The notes below the pieces were generated by a model, which was not told the DNA's origin, made no database searches, and saw only the letters and a program-made list of their open reading frames with translations. A DNA stretch of 64,000 nt from an uncultured Eggerthella sp. (lineage in GTDB: Bacteria > Actinomycetota > Coriobacteriia > Coriobacteriales > Eggerthellaceae): contig CAUASB010000002.1 in NCBI GenBank assembly GCA_958431815.1, positions 124,001 through 188,000 of the forward strand, read 5' to 3'. Positions 16,470-25,935 of this stretch are shown one piece after another. The first letter of the stretch is position 1; the number at the start of each line of letters is the position of its first letter. The position numbers were made by a program, and so were the translations under genes.

Positions 16470-17344
16470 GCGACCTCAAAAGGCTCGATTTCGCTCAAGG
16501 AGAGCTTTCTTCCAAGGGCGCTTAAACAATCTTGGACGTACAGGGAAATCACCGAGCTCAAACGGTAAGAGCCACCACGATAAGGAATTGCGGTATTCAG
16601 CATATCAACCAATAACCGCCTGATGCTCTTAGAAAACTCACCCTCGACATTGTCGTAAACCAATTTGTCGACAATGGGGCGAAACGGCTCCATAAGGTCA
16701 CAGCTTAAATTGTATTGATTGTATTCGTTTCTGTGGCAGATGCCGATTTGGGTCAAATAGCCCCTTGCCACAATCTCCCTGTTAACCGAAGAAAGCAAGA
16801 TTGAGTATCCGTAATTGAGTGCGGCATTCGTTGGAGTGTCTTGCTCTCGAGAGAATTCATTGCCAAACAAGGCTTGGAAATAAATCCGGGCCGCATGGGC
16901 TTCCCTTTGGGTTGGGTCACCCGAGCGAACCTCGGGAACGAGCTCCCGCAAACGAGCGCCCCACCCTTCTTCGGCACGAGCTTCGAGCACGGCTGCTTGA
17001 TGGGTAATTTTGTCCTGAACCACGCGCTGCCATACCCGTTTCTTGATTGGCTCACCCCATTCAAGCTGTTCACCAATCCTTTTGCTAGTGTTGTGCGCAC
17101 CATATAAAGGCAAATACTGACCAATCGGATTTCGCTTCTCATCGGAAATCACAAGCGGCACCTTCTTCTTCGCAAGCTCCGATAAAAGGTAGGCGCTTAT
17201 AAACGCCTGGTTGGTCTGCAAAACCACCGAGGAAAGATCGTCAAGATGAACCTTTGCGGTATCGTCTTCCTTCCGGATAACCATATACCCGCCCTTATAG
17301 GTGCACTTGCAGGGGCTCTCGATTATGACGTTTCTAAAGCCCAA
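16466..17344 (-). CDS. cas1: CRISPR-associated integrase Cas1
   Basis: The catalytic integrase of spacer acquisition, 292 residues. The start is TTG at 17342-17344, giving MGFRNVIIESPCKC, which matches the usual type II Cas1 N-terminus and overlaps the end of cas9 by 11 bp. The metal ligands expected of Cas1 are visible: Glu in QREAHAARIYFQALFG near residue 148, His in GICHRNEYNQYN near 205, and the acidic DLMEPFRPIVD near 217-225. It looks functional even though cas9 upstream is broken; it may still depend on read-through transcription from the cas9 promoter. Confidence 0.96.
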   Translation of the reverse strand: MGFRNVIIESPCKCTYKGGYMVIRKEDDTAKVHLDDLSSVVLQTNQAFISAYLLSELAKKKVPLVISDEKRNPIGQYLPLYGAHNTSKRIGEQLEWGEPIKKRVWQRVVQDKITHQAAVLEARAEEGWGARLRELVPEVRSGDPTQREAHAARIYFQALFGNEFSREQDTPTNAALNYGYSILLSSVNREIVARGYLTQIGICHRNEYNQYNLSCDLMEPFRPIVDKLVYDNVEGEFSKSIRRLLVDMLNTAIPYRGGSYRLSSVISLYVQDCLSALGRKLSLSEIEPFEVA

Positions 17345-20300
17345 TTCGAGTCCGTCTCTCGAACATACCCGTTACGGACTGATCAACGATTACAAAATCG
17401 ACCTCCGGATCAGAGATAAGCTTTGAATAATTCGGCTGCAGTGCCCCAGCGAACTTGCTCCCGCCGACCATCGAAAGATCAACTTTGTTCATCACGGCAT
17501 TGATCGAAGAGATTAGAGACCTTACGGCGCTTATTTTAGAAACAGAGTCAACGCTAGCAAAAGCCTCCTTAACATCGTCGATATGAAGAATATCGTAGTG
17601 CTTTACTCCAATCAGCTTGCCTTGCTTTGATATTGAGAGGAATACCGCTTCAGCAGACCCAACCCTCTCATTTAGAGGAGCACTCTCATCGAGCATGTTA
17701 GACAGGCATTTAACCTCATCTTGCGAAAAGGAGAGTTGGCGAGCATTTCTCATCTCGCTCTTTCCGGTAACTGAAAATCTATCCCCATCAATCTCAATCA
17801 GTTGCTTCTTGAGGATCTTCGCCCTTTCGATGCGAACAAACTTGAGCTTCTCGGCTTCAGCAAGCTCCATCGCATAGCGCTCTAAGGCGCTCTTATCCCC
17901 CTCTATTTGAGACGCCAACCATACAGGGACTTCTGCAAAACGGAACACCCGTTTATCCTTCTTGTCTCGTGCTTCATATACGAAGAAGTAGGCAAACTGC
18001 TGGCTTGAGAAACCACCGTATTTCTTCGGATCAAGACCCTTCTTCAAAGGAAGGGCAAGCTTCGGGCCCATTTTTGGATCTCGCGGAGAATAAATCGTCG
18101 CCTTCCAGAATGTTCCCGTATCCTCAACAGGCATACGAGAGATATAGCACTGCCTACAATTCAGCGCTTTGCGAATACCCTCAACCTCAGCTTCGGCATC
18201 CCAAGCATCCTTGAATATCTCGCCCGTTTCCTTATCGAAGCCCGAGCTCATAAAGCTGTTCACGATAAAGCCGCTCGTGCCTGGCGCATGATGGTCGCGA
18301 TTGAACAACTTCGACTGTTGACGAACATATTTTTCCATCGCACGAGTCATGGCGATGGGATTCTCGTATACCTTCGGATGGCGCATCTGAATAAACAGGC
18401 CCATGCGACACGCCAAATAAGCATCGTGCGCATGATGGAAATCGTTCGCCTCACGGCACTTTACGAAACCAGCAGCCTCACGCAAATCATGAGACATGCT
18501 CGCCTTCACAGGAACGATTTGCGTTTCAGGGTAGCGAACAGAAAGCAATGACCCGGCAAGCTTAACGCTTTGGCTGGTTTCTACTAGCTGACGAGCAACA
18601 AAACCTTTCATCGCCTTTTCATCAATACGGTCGCGCAACAAATTGCGATGTTTCTTCGGGCCGATTAGCTTCGCGTCAAGAAGCGCATTCCAATACGGCT
18701 TCATCTTGTGACGAATTCCCTGAGGGAGAAGCATTGCATCGGTTTTGCTTTGGTTGAATTCTCTTAGCACCAAAGCCTTATTTTCCAAGCTATCGTCTTT
18801 GATGTACGAACGGGGGATGATGTGGTCCACCTCGTAATCGCCGCTTGATAACCTATTGATGTCGATAGGCTCACCGGAATACAGGCATTTGCCGCATTGC
18901 ATGAAATACAATGTCAACCTCTCATCGAGTTCTACAGGCGAAATGCCTTTCAGCTCCCCTAAGGTTTCATTCCCTCCCTTGCAATACTCTGGATATTCTT
19001 TTTTGAATACCGTCAGCGCCTCTTTCAGCGCATCGTAGCGACGCTTGGTTCTTTTCCCTCGCTTATCCAGTTCATCATCACGAGTAACCTCGATAAATAC
19101 GTTTTTAGGATCTTTGCCGGCAATCTTAGCAATCTCGTCCACAATGCGGATGGTTTGGTTCAAGTTCCTGCGGATAGCGGGAGAGCCAGGCAGTTCGTTC
19201 ACTTCAAGGGATTTTCCCTTTTTGCCGAAGTAATTCTGGTTGAATTCATCGATCTTCTTTTGGAAGCCCAGATCTTCATCGCGAAGGATTTCCATCATCA
19301 CCATGGTGCGACCCTTGCTGCCTGCATTTGGATCACCTTCACGGAGCACATCCATGATAGAACGGGGTCCACAATCAGTATCTACCTTGATACCGGTCAG
19401 GAACCTCTGGGAGAGTCTGCCCCACCCAGTGAAACGCTTACGGCAAATCTTCCTGATCTGCTCGTTATTCAAGCGACCATTCCCTTTGGGGCCATAGGTT
19501 TCCTCGAGCTTTTCCTTAAGGATCTTCCTATCCTCGAACAACGTATTCCACAGGATAATCTGCTCAATCATTGGGTAATCGGCAGGGTCAATTACATCAA
19601 CGTCGAAGATATCCTTTCGGAAGAAGAAATACGATGAGAGCTTCGACTCGTAGCCGCTTTCACCTTGGCCGCCACGAACATGAACGTTCATATGACCAAG
19701 CTCACGCTCAAGAAAGTTCGCGACGTCTTTGTACTTAATGGTCTTCTTTTTCTTGAACAGCTCTTCGATAATGGCTTCCCTATCGGCAGCATCGAATCGG
19801 TATTCCCTATCACCATCCATGCTCCACTTAGAACCATTGAGTTCATTGAGCACGCAGTACTCTTCGTATAGCAAAGAACACTTCGGCAGCACGTCTTCGC
19901 CTTGAAGGTATGAGCACATGCCCGTCATGCGCGTGATAAATGCTTCGGCACTTTTGCCCTTGTCGATAACCTCGTCCCAATTCCATGGGGTAATAGCAAC
20001 ACCTTCCATGCCAGGCTTGCGCGCAGACCAAGCAAAACGATTCTGGCCATGCTTATCTTTACGCGCATTCTTGCTGGTAAGCGGGCCAACATAGTAGGGA
20101 ATACGGAACGATACAAGAGATTTGATTTTGCTCGCGTTTTCCACAAGGAAAGGATAGTGCTTGCCCTGGTTTTCGATAATGGCACTCAGCTCTTCGAGAT
20201 GCAGCTGATAGTAAATACTCCCATTGTCGCTGGTCTTCAGCCTACGCAAGAACCGTTGCTCTCCAAAATCAGCCATCATACGCTGGTAGCGCGGATCTTC

Positions 20301-21546
20301 TTCTGCCGCACTTCCCGCAAACAGCTTTTTCACTGCTTTTTCGAAGTCCTCGTACGCCATCTTGGAAGTGCCTAAGTTGTACTTTGTGTAGCCCTTAGCT
20401 TTTGAAGCGTTGTAGATGTTCAGCACACGCCCATCTGCATCACGGTAGAATTCGCCTCTGAAAAAAGAATCGTATTCGCTTGGAACGTATTCGCGAACAA
20501 GCGCCTTGAGCGTTTTAAGGTCTTCGGCGTACTTGCAGTATTTAGCAACCATATTCGACGAAATGGTTTCGCCCGGCGCATACGACAAAAGCCCCTACAG
20601 CACATAAGCCGAGTACACCCCGCAAAGCGCGTTGAACAGTTCTGCCCCCCTCATCGGGAATCGCTTCGCGCAAAGCATCTACCGCTTCATCGTTAGAAAG
20701 GTAGATGGAGGTTTGCTCTGCCGTCATTTCGCCAAACACATTCTTGAACTCGGCTTTCAAGCCAACCATGGCTCCCGCCAAAGCATCGTTGCATGCTTTG
20801 CTTTCCTTCGCGCCGTCGTTCATAGCAACTCCAATAAGAGACGCAATTCGCTTCTTTTTATCGGAATTGGCAGTGTGCTCTTCCTCAAGAATCGAAAGGA
20901 TCTTTTTCGGCCTTTCATCTTGTGCGCCAGGATCAAATTCGTAACCAAGCTCGGCACACCAATCCGCCAACGCCGACCACAACGACCTCAGCGCATCAAG
21001 GGGCTGAGCATTCTTAGCACTCAGGTTCGTGCTTTCCTGGCGAAGGAAATTGCCACGATGCTTCACGATGTTATGCGCCGCCAGATAGATAAGACGGATA
21101 TCGGCCTTTTCATTCGTTTCCATAAGCCACTTACGAAGGTGGTAAATGGTAGGAAATTTCTTGTAGTAATCCGCTTCCGCGAAATCCGAATCATTGAACA
21201 AGGGATGACCGTATTCACGATGATCCTCTTCCCTGTCTTCCTTCAGCAACCGCGCCTGACGAAGCCTGATAAAGAATTCAGGATCGACCTTCGAAACCTC
21301 TTCATCGAAGAGGCCTTGCAGTAAATCCAGGCGCCAACGACGACGAACATACCGCCTGCGCTGCCCACGGGGAATCCGAGCAGAAGCAGCTGTTTCTGCT
21401 GTATCGAACAATCGACTGCCCCACGTAGGCTGCTTCTTGAAATGGAGCAATTGCCCATCTTCATCGGTTACTGCCCAGCCGACCGACCCAGTGCCCATGT
21501 CCAGGCCGATATTGTATTCACCTTTGTAGTTCCTTAAATTAGCCAC
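17334..21546 (-). pseudogene. cas9: Cas9 effector nuclease, broken by a frameshift and a nonsense codon
   Basis: The two parts together give a type II-A Cas9 of about 1400 residues. It starts at GTG 21544-21546 (AAGGGGG upstream). RuvC-I is NIGLDMGTGSVGWAV with the catalytic Asp at residue 16, followed by the Arg-rich bridge helix RIPRGQRRRYVRRR. After about residue 300 a run of six G (plus-strand C6 at 20645-20650) puts the frame out by one base. Dropping one G restores AELFNALCGVYSAYVL, but then TAG (20595-20597) interrupts before GLLSYAPGETISS, where CAG would be expected. The rest is open to 17334, with HNH (YEVDHIIPRSY) and RuvC-III (HHAHDAYLA). A TTG at 20586-20588 could start the 1084-residue C-terminal part, which would lack RuvC-I. 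Both halves are otherwise well preserved, so the loss looks recent. Confidence 0.93.
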
Positions 21547-21574
21547 TTGAATCCCCCTTGCGGTGTGTTACAGT
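21547..21574 (+). promoter_or_regulatory. Predicted tracrRNA promoter
   Basis: TTGAAT (21547-21552), a 16-nt spacer and TACAGT (21569-21574) preceded by TG (extended -10) point rightward and would start RNA near 21581. The -35 box directly abuts the cas9 start codon, so the cas9 and tracrRNA promoters must share this short region. Confidence 0.5.
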
Positions 21575-21580
21575 GAGCTT

Positions 21581-21717
21581 GTCCCGATGATTACCAGTCA
21601 GGACGACACTGCGAGTCAAAATACGGCCTAGCCAAAAATGTCTCTCTTATGAGTGACGTCCCGTAGGGGACAAATCTTTTGACTTGATAAAGAGCCTCAT
21701 TGGAGGCTCTTTTTTTG
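21581..21717 (+). ncRNA. tracrRNA
   Basis: The anti-repeat (21589-21622) reads GATTACCAGTCAGG, CGACACTGC, GAGT, CAAAAT. It pairs with the repeat transcript as a 6-bp lower stem (GUUUUG/CAAAAU), a bulge of 2 nt (GA) against 4 nt (GAGU), and a 9-bp upper stem (GCAGUGUCG/CGACACUGC), the same geometry as in Streptococcus pyogenes. Next come the nexus GGCCTAGCC (21625-21633), a second stem region with GTCCCGTAGGGGAC, and a terminator hairpin. It lies upstream of cas9 on the opposite strand. It looks intact. Confidence 0.9.
21690..21717 (+). terminator. tracrRNA terminator
   Basis: AGAGCCTC and GAGGCTCT form an 8-bp stem with a short loop and are followed by seven T: a clear intrinsic terminator on the plus strand. 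Confidence 0.9.
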
Positions 21718-22012
21718 TTTCTCATATACTAACTCGCCTGTTGCGCAATGCGCCTTAGCTGTGAGCTAAGGCAGGCCAATGCAAATGCCTTTCCGCTGAA
21801 CGGTTTTCCAATTCCAATGAATCAGCCCATTAATCTGCGGTTTTGCAAGTTTGAAGTCAGCGTATTCCTTTGTTACGTTTTATGTGTCCAAGAAAGTACC
21901 CACGCAGAAACTTGATATGTGCTAATGCACTCTGTCAGACTTTCTTCACCCGCATCCCAACAAAAGCAATCCGACCAGAAGCAGCATCCCCATACCATCT
22001 TTACGAAAAGAA
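21718..22012. other. Intergenic stretch between tracrRNA and pth terminator
   Basis: About 295 bp, A/T-rich, with no convincing gene on either strand. The only structure seen is a perfect 9-bp hairpin GCCTTAGCT (21752-21760) / AGCTAAGGC (21764-21772) with a 3-nt loop and no T tract. A related palindromic sequence, GCCTTGCTTAAGCTAAGGC, occurs between aroD and aroE near 13145. Confidence 0.5.
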
Positions 22013-22042
22013 AAAGGCTGTCCGCGAAAGCGGACAGCCTTT
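22013..22042 (-). terminator. pth terminator
   Basis: AAAGGCTGTCCGC (22013-22025) and GCGGACAGCCTTT (22030-22042) form a 13-bp perfect stem with a 4-nt loop. On the minus strand it ends in TTTTTCTTTTC, just 5 bp after the pth stop codon. Confidence 0.9.
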
Positions 22043-22046
22043 GCTG

Positions 22047-22625
22047 TTAATGCTGGTTGAACACGTCCTGCGTTCGGGCCAGACCCTTTTCCAGGAGCGA
22101 CTCCACCGCTTCTGCGGCCCTTTGGCAGGCTTGGTCGAAGTCTTCCTTGGCCTCCTTCTTCGGGGTCCCAAGCACGAAGTCGACCACGCTCATCCTTCCG
22201 GGCGGGCGGCCGATGCCCGTGCGTACGCGCAGGAAATCGCGCGAGCCGCACTTCTCGATGATGGACTTCAGGCCGTTGTGGCCCGCATGCCCGCCGCCCT
22301 TCTTCACCTTCACGGTGCCAGGGTCGATATCAAGCTCGTCGTGCACCACGATAAGCTCTTCAACCGGGCAATCGTATTCACGGCACAGCTTCGAAGCAGG
22401 CCCGCCGGAAAGGTTCATGTAACTTTGGGGCTTCGCCAAAATCACCTTTTCAACGTCGCCATTGCCATGGCGCATCTTACCTTCGCCCACCAGCGCGCCG
22501 CAGGTGTTCTTCCAATACGTAACGCCCCACTCGTTTGCCAGGATATCGATTACCTCGAACCCGGCATTGTGACGCGTGTGCGCGTATTCTTCCCCTGGGT
22601 TACCCAGGCCAACAACTACACGCAT
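22047..22625 (-). CDS. pth: Peptidyl-tRNA hydrolase
   Basis: Recycles tRNA from prematurely released peptidyl-tRNA. The 192-residue length is standard. The N-terminus MRVVVGLGNPGEEYAHTRHN has the catalytic His near residue 19. KPQSYMNLSG near 65, the HDELDIDPG Asp region near 93 and GGHAGHNGLKSI near 109 are all conserved. It follows prs by 3 bp and ends a glmU-prs-pth operon, an order common in Gram-positive bacteria. Confidence 0.97.
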   Translation of the reverse strand: MRVVVGLGNPGEEYAHTRHNAGFEVIDILANEWGVTYWKNTCGALVGEGKMRHGNGDVEKVILAKPQSYMNLSGGPASKLCREYDCPVEELIVVHDELDIDPGTVKVKKGGGHAGHNGLKSIIEKCGSRDFLRVRTGIGRPPGRMSVVDFVLGTPKKEAKEDFDQACQRAAEAVESLLEKGLARTQDVFNQH

Positions 22626-22628
22626 GCC

Positions 22629-23600
22629 TTACAGAGCGAACTCGGGGTCGAACAGTGCAGCAACCGACTTGTTGTCGTATACATTGTTGATGGCGCTTGC
22701 CAGAAGCGGAGCAACGGAAATAACGTTGATCTTGCCCGTCTGCTTTTCAGCAGGAACCGCAACGGTGTTGCATACTACCAGCTCGTCGATCTGGGAATTC
22801 TCGATACGCTCGTAAGCCGGACCGCTGAAGATAGGATGCGTTGCGCACACATATACCTTTTCAGCGCCCTTTTCCTTCAGGGTTGCAACCGCAGCGCACA
22901 AGGTGCCTGCCGTGTCGATCATGTCGTCGTTTACGATGCAGATCTTGCCCTTAACATCGCCGATAAGCGCCGTGATCTCGGCCTTGTTGTGACCCGGGCG
23001 GCCCTTGTGCATGATGGCCAGGTCGGAATGAAGCATGTCGGAAAGCTTCTTGGCTGCCTTTGCACGACCAACGTCGGGGCTTACCACACACAGCTTTTCA
23101 GTGTCGATATTCTTCTTGCGGAAGTAATCGGCGAAGATGGGCAGCGCCGTAAGGTGATCAACCGGGGTGTCGAAGAAGCCCTGGATCTGGCCCTGGTGCA
23201 AATCGATGGTGATGGTGCGGTCGATGCCGGCAGCCGTCATGAGGTTGGCAACCAGCTTTGCTGTAATAGGCTCACGAGCTGCAGCCTTGCGATCCTGACG
23301 AGCATAGCCATAGCACGGAACAACGGCGTTGATAGTGCGGGCAGAAGCACGCTTAGCAGCATCGGCCATGATCAGCAGTTCCATAACCGCTTCGTTAACA
23401 TTGGGCGTAGAGGTGGACTGCACGATGAACACATCAGCGCCGCGAACGCTTTCCAGGTAACGTGCGTAGATTTCGCCGTTCGAGAACTTCTCGAGCTTCA
23501 CGTTACCGAGCGAAGTGCCCAGCGCCGTAGCGATATCCTCTGCCAGTTTAGGGCAGGTTGACCCGGCGAAAATCGCCATGGTCTTGGTCATGTTGCTCAT
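22629..23600 (-). CDS. prs: Ribose-phosphate pyrophosphokinase
   Basis: Makes phosphoribosyl pyrophosphate from ribose 5-phosphate and ATP, feeding nucleotide, histidine and tryptophan synthesis. The 323-residue class I enzyme has FSNGEIYARYLESVRG near residue 40, the flexible loop ARQDRKAAAREPITAKLVANL near 100, the histidine-containing DLHQGQIQGFFDTPVDHL near 130 and the PRPP-binding VNDDMIDTAGTL near 224. I use ATG 23598-23600, which overlaps the glmU stop as TAATG; a start eight codons earlier is open but lies in the glmU tail. The enzyme is soluble. Confidence 0.95.
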   Translation of the reverse strand: MSNMTKTMAIFAGSTCPKLAEDIATALGTSLGNVKLEKFSNGEIYARYLESVRGADVFIVQSTSTPNVNEAVMELLIMADAAKRASARTINAVVPCYGYARQDRKAAAREPITAKLVANLMTAAGIDRTITIDLHQGQIQGFFDTPVDHLTALPIFADYFRKKNIDTEKLCVVSPDVGRAKAAKKLSDMLHSDLAIMHKGRPGHNKAEITALIGDVKGKICIVNDDMIDTAGTLCAAVATLKEKGAEKVYVCATHPIFSGPAYERIENSQIDELVVCNTVAVPAEKQTGKINVISVAPLLASAINNVYDNKSVAALFDPEFAL

Positions 23601-24961
23601 TAGTTCTTCTTCCTCTCGTTCCAATGCTCGATTTCCGTCTGACGGGCACGACCCAAGCCAAGGGCCCCCGCTGAAACGTCTTTAGTGATAACAGAACCGG
23701 CACCGATAAGGGAGTTCTCCCCCAGCGTTACCGGAGCAACCATCATTACGTCGCTGCCCACAAAGCAGTTGTCGCCAATGGTGGTGGGCCATTTCTTTTC
23801 GCCATCGTAGTTGCAGGTAATGCTGCCAGCACCGATGTTGACGCCTTCGCCCATGGTGGTGTCGCCGATATAGCTCAGGTGCGGCACCTTGCTGCCCTTA
23901 CCGATGGTGGATTTCTTGATTTCTACATGCGTGCCTGCTTTAGAGCCGTCGCACATATGCGTGCCGGGGCGCAGGTACGCGCGCGGACCACAAGTTACGT
24001 CGGCGTCGAGCACGGTTTCGATGGCAACGGTTTCCTCTACCGTGCAGCCCGTGCCAACCGTGGTGTCGGTAAGGCGGGAATTGGGACCGATAACACTGCC
24101 CGTGGCAATAGAGGTGTTGCCCATGAGGAAGGTCATGGGAAGGATCTCGGCATCAGCTTCGATGGTTACATCGGGACCGATCCACGTGGTGGCAGGGTCC
24201 ATGATGGCAACGCCGTTGTCCATATGCATGCCGTTGATGCGCTGCTGCAGCACCTTGGTGGCCTCTGCCAGCTGACGGCGGGAATTGACGCCCAGGCACT
24301 CGGATGCGTCTTCAGCCTTCAGGCCAAGAACGCGCTTGCCCTGATTGCGGGCAATGCCCAAAACGTCGGTAAGGTAGTACTCGCCCTGCGCGTTATCGGT
24401 GGAAACTTCTTCCAACGCGGCAAACAGGGTTTCGATATCGAAGCAGTAGAAACCGGAATTGCATTCGGTAACCGCAGCCTGCTCGGGCGTGCAGTCCTTC
24501 TGCTCGACGATTTCCTGAACATCGCCCGCAGCATCGCGAATGATGCGACCATAGCCAGTGGGATCTTCCGCTTCCATGGTAAGCACAACCACAGCAGCGT
24601 TTGCCTCTTCGCGCGTGCGAACAAGCTCGGCGATGGTTTCAGCGCGAACCAGGGGCGAATCGCCCGTAAGAACCACAAGGGAACCCGTACGGCCTTCAAG
24701 CGCTTTGCGCGCAGCCAATACAGCATGGGCCGTTCCCAACTGTTCTTCCTGAACAACCGTGGTTACGTCGGTCAGGAGCGGCTCAACCTGCTCGCGTCCA
24801 TGGCCGACAACGCCAACAACGGAATCGATGCCTGCAGCATGTGCGGCATCGACGACCCAACGAACAAGGGGCTTGCCGAAGATTTCGTGAGCCACCTTGG
24901 GTTTAGATGATTTCATGCGGGTACCTGCACCCGCAGCAAGAATAAGAGCTGATGCTTCCAT
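23600..24961 (-). CDS. glmU: Bifunctional GlmU (GlcNAc-1-P uridyltransferase/acetyltransferase)
   Basis: Makes UDP-GlcNAc for peptidoglycan. The N-terminal uridyltransferase has LILAAGAGTRMKSSKPKV at residues 6-23, QLGTAHA near 80 and LTGDSPL near 105. The C-terminal left-handed beta-helix acetyltransferase has AYLRPGTHMCDGSKAGTHVE near 335, HLSYIGD near 365, INIGAG-type hexapeptides and NYDG near 390. The 453-residue length is usual. The start is ATG 24959-24961 with AAAGGCG upstream. Confidence 0.97.
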   Translation of the reverse strand: MEASALILAAGAGTRMKSSKPKVAHEIFGKPLVRWVVDAAHAAGIDSVVGVVGHGREQVEPLLTDVTTVVQEEQLGTAHAVLAARKALEGRTGSLVVLTGDSPLVRAETIAELVRTREEANAAVVVLTMEAEDPTGYGRIIRDAAGDVQEIVEQKDCTPEQAAVTECNSGFYCFDIETLFAALEEVSTDNAQGEYYLTDVLGIARNQGKRVLGLKAEDASECLGVNSRRQLAEATKVLQQRINGMHMDNGVAIMDPATTWIGPDVTIEADAEILPMTFLMGNTSIATGSVIGPNSRLTDTTVGTGCTVEETVAIETVLDADVTCGPRAYLRPGTHMCDGSKAGTHVEIKKSTIGKGSKVPHLSYIGDTTMGEGVNIGAGSITCNYDGEKKWPTTIGDNCFVGSDVMMVAPVTLGENSLIGAGSVITKDVSAGALGLGRARQTEIEHWNERKKN

Positions 24962-25018
24962 GGACGCCTTTCTGCTCAATTGCCTAATGCGTCCTCAGTA
25001 TAGCAAAGCCAGCCAATG

Positions 25019-25927
25019 CTATCGCTGTTCCGCCATAACCAGCCCAGAACAAAGGGCGTCAAGCAACACAATTGCGTAATGTTGTGCGGAACGGTCTTCG
25101 CCGGCATCTTCCCAACCCTCTTCAGGCAGGCGAACGGCAATGCGGCGCTGATGGCCCTTCGTTGCCATGAAGGCCTGACCAATGCGGTCGGGCAGGCTTT
25201 CCTCGTCGACGAAATCTACCGTGGGAACCGTGGAAGAAGGCTTTTCGTCGCCAACAAGAATCTGCACGAAATACATGCTCTCATCGGGAGCAACCAGCAG
25301 CGAATCGGCGCTGGTAACCTTCGAGGCCGGCGTGGTGGCAAGCGCCAGGTTCGACATACGGGCAGCAACGGAACGCGTGAACTCGGAAGTGCCGAACAGG
25401 CAGATGAGGTTCGATTCCAGAACCTGGGCGGCGCGGGCAAAGCCCAAGCGCGGTACCGGGCTGAAGGAATCCTTGCCCTTCCACGAATGCTGCAAGTGCA
25501 TCAGGGCACGGAACGTGAAAGCGCCGGCAATGCCGTCGTTGGGCAGGCCCATGTTCACCTGGAAACGGCGCAGAGCGTCTTCGGTGTGCACGCCGAAAAT
25601 GCCATCGCATACACCGCAGGCAAAGCCCAAAGCCGAAAGGGCTTCTTGCAGCGTGCGCACATCGGCACCGTGGAAAAACGGAACGCGCAAAAACAGGTTG
25701 CGGTCGCCCAGCTCGAACGATGCATCGACGAGCTTCGTCCAAACGGATTCGTCCACTTCTTCGCGCACTTCGATATCGCACGCATGGCACAGCGCGGCAA
25801 CGGCAGCCACCGTTGCGTCATCGAAGGTGCCCGTTACTTGATTTTCAGAAAGGTATCCAGCTTTTACGAGCCTGCGCTGCACGTCTTCAACGGCAGCACC
25901 GGTGTCGTTTTTCTTAATGGGATTCAT
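25019..25927 (-). CDS. Peptidoglycan-binding-domain protein, function unknown
   Basis: A 302-residue protein whose first half holds two peptidoglycan-binding type 1 domains: residues about 4-65 (AAVEDVQRRLVKAGYL and TVAAVAAL) and about 88-145 (DVRTLQEALSALGFACGVCDGIFG then DALRRFQVNMGL). The second half has no family I can name. There is no signal peptide or membrane helix, which is odd for a wall-binding protein, so the domains may serve another purpose or export may be non-classical. ATG 25925-25927 is used; an in-frame GTG at 25934-25936 overlaps the stop of the upstream polyprenyl synthase gene. The genes are probably co-transcribed. Confidence 0.8.
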   Translation of the reverse strand: MNPIKKNDTGAAVEDVQRRLVKAGYLSENQVTGTFDDATVAAVAALCHACDIEVREEVDESVWTKLVDASFELGDRNLFLRVPFFHGADVRTLQEALSALGFACGVCDGIFGVHTEDALRRFQVNMGLPNDGIAGAFTFRALMHLQHSWKGKDSFSPVPRLGFARAAQVLESNLICLFGTSEFTRSVAARMSNLALATTPASKVTSADSLLVAPDESMYFVQILVGDEKPSSTVPTVDFVDEESLPDRIGQAFMATKGHQRRIAVRLPEEGWEDAGEDRSAQHYAIVLLDALCSGLVMAEQR

Positions 25928-25935
25928 ATGCTTCA

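Noticed and set aside
20595..20597. Reading the cas9 TAG as pyrrolysine or by amber suppression.
   Set aside because: The frame is also broken 48 bases earlier at the G6 run, no Pyl genes are seen, and a CAG to TAG transition explains it.
20640..20655. Programmed frameshifting at the cas9 G6 run.
   Set aside because: Even after a shift the frame meets TAG within 16 codons, so it could not give full-length Cas9.
21589..21622. A tenth, degenerate CRISPR repeat upstream of cas9.
   Set aside because: Its mismatches are exactly those that create the tracrRNA bulge, and it is followed by a nexus and terminator, so it is the tracrRNA anti-repeat.
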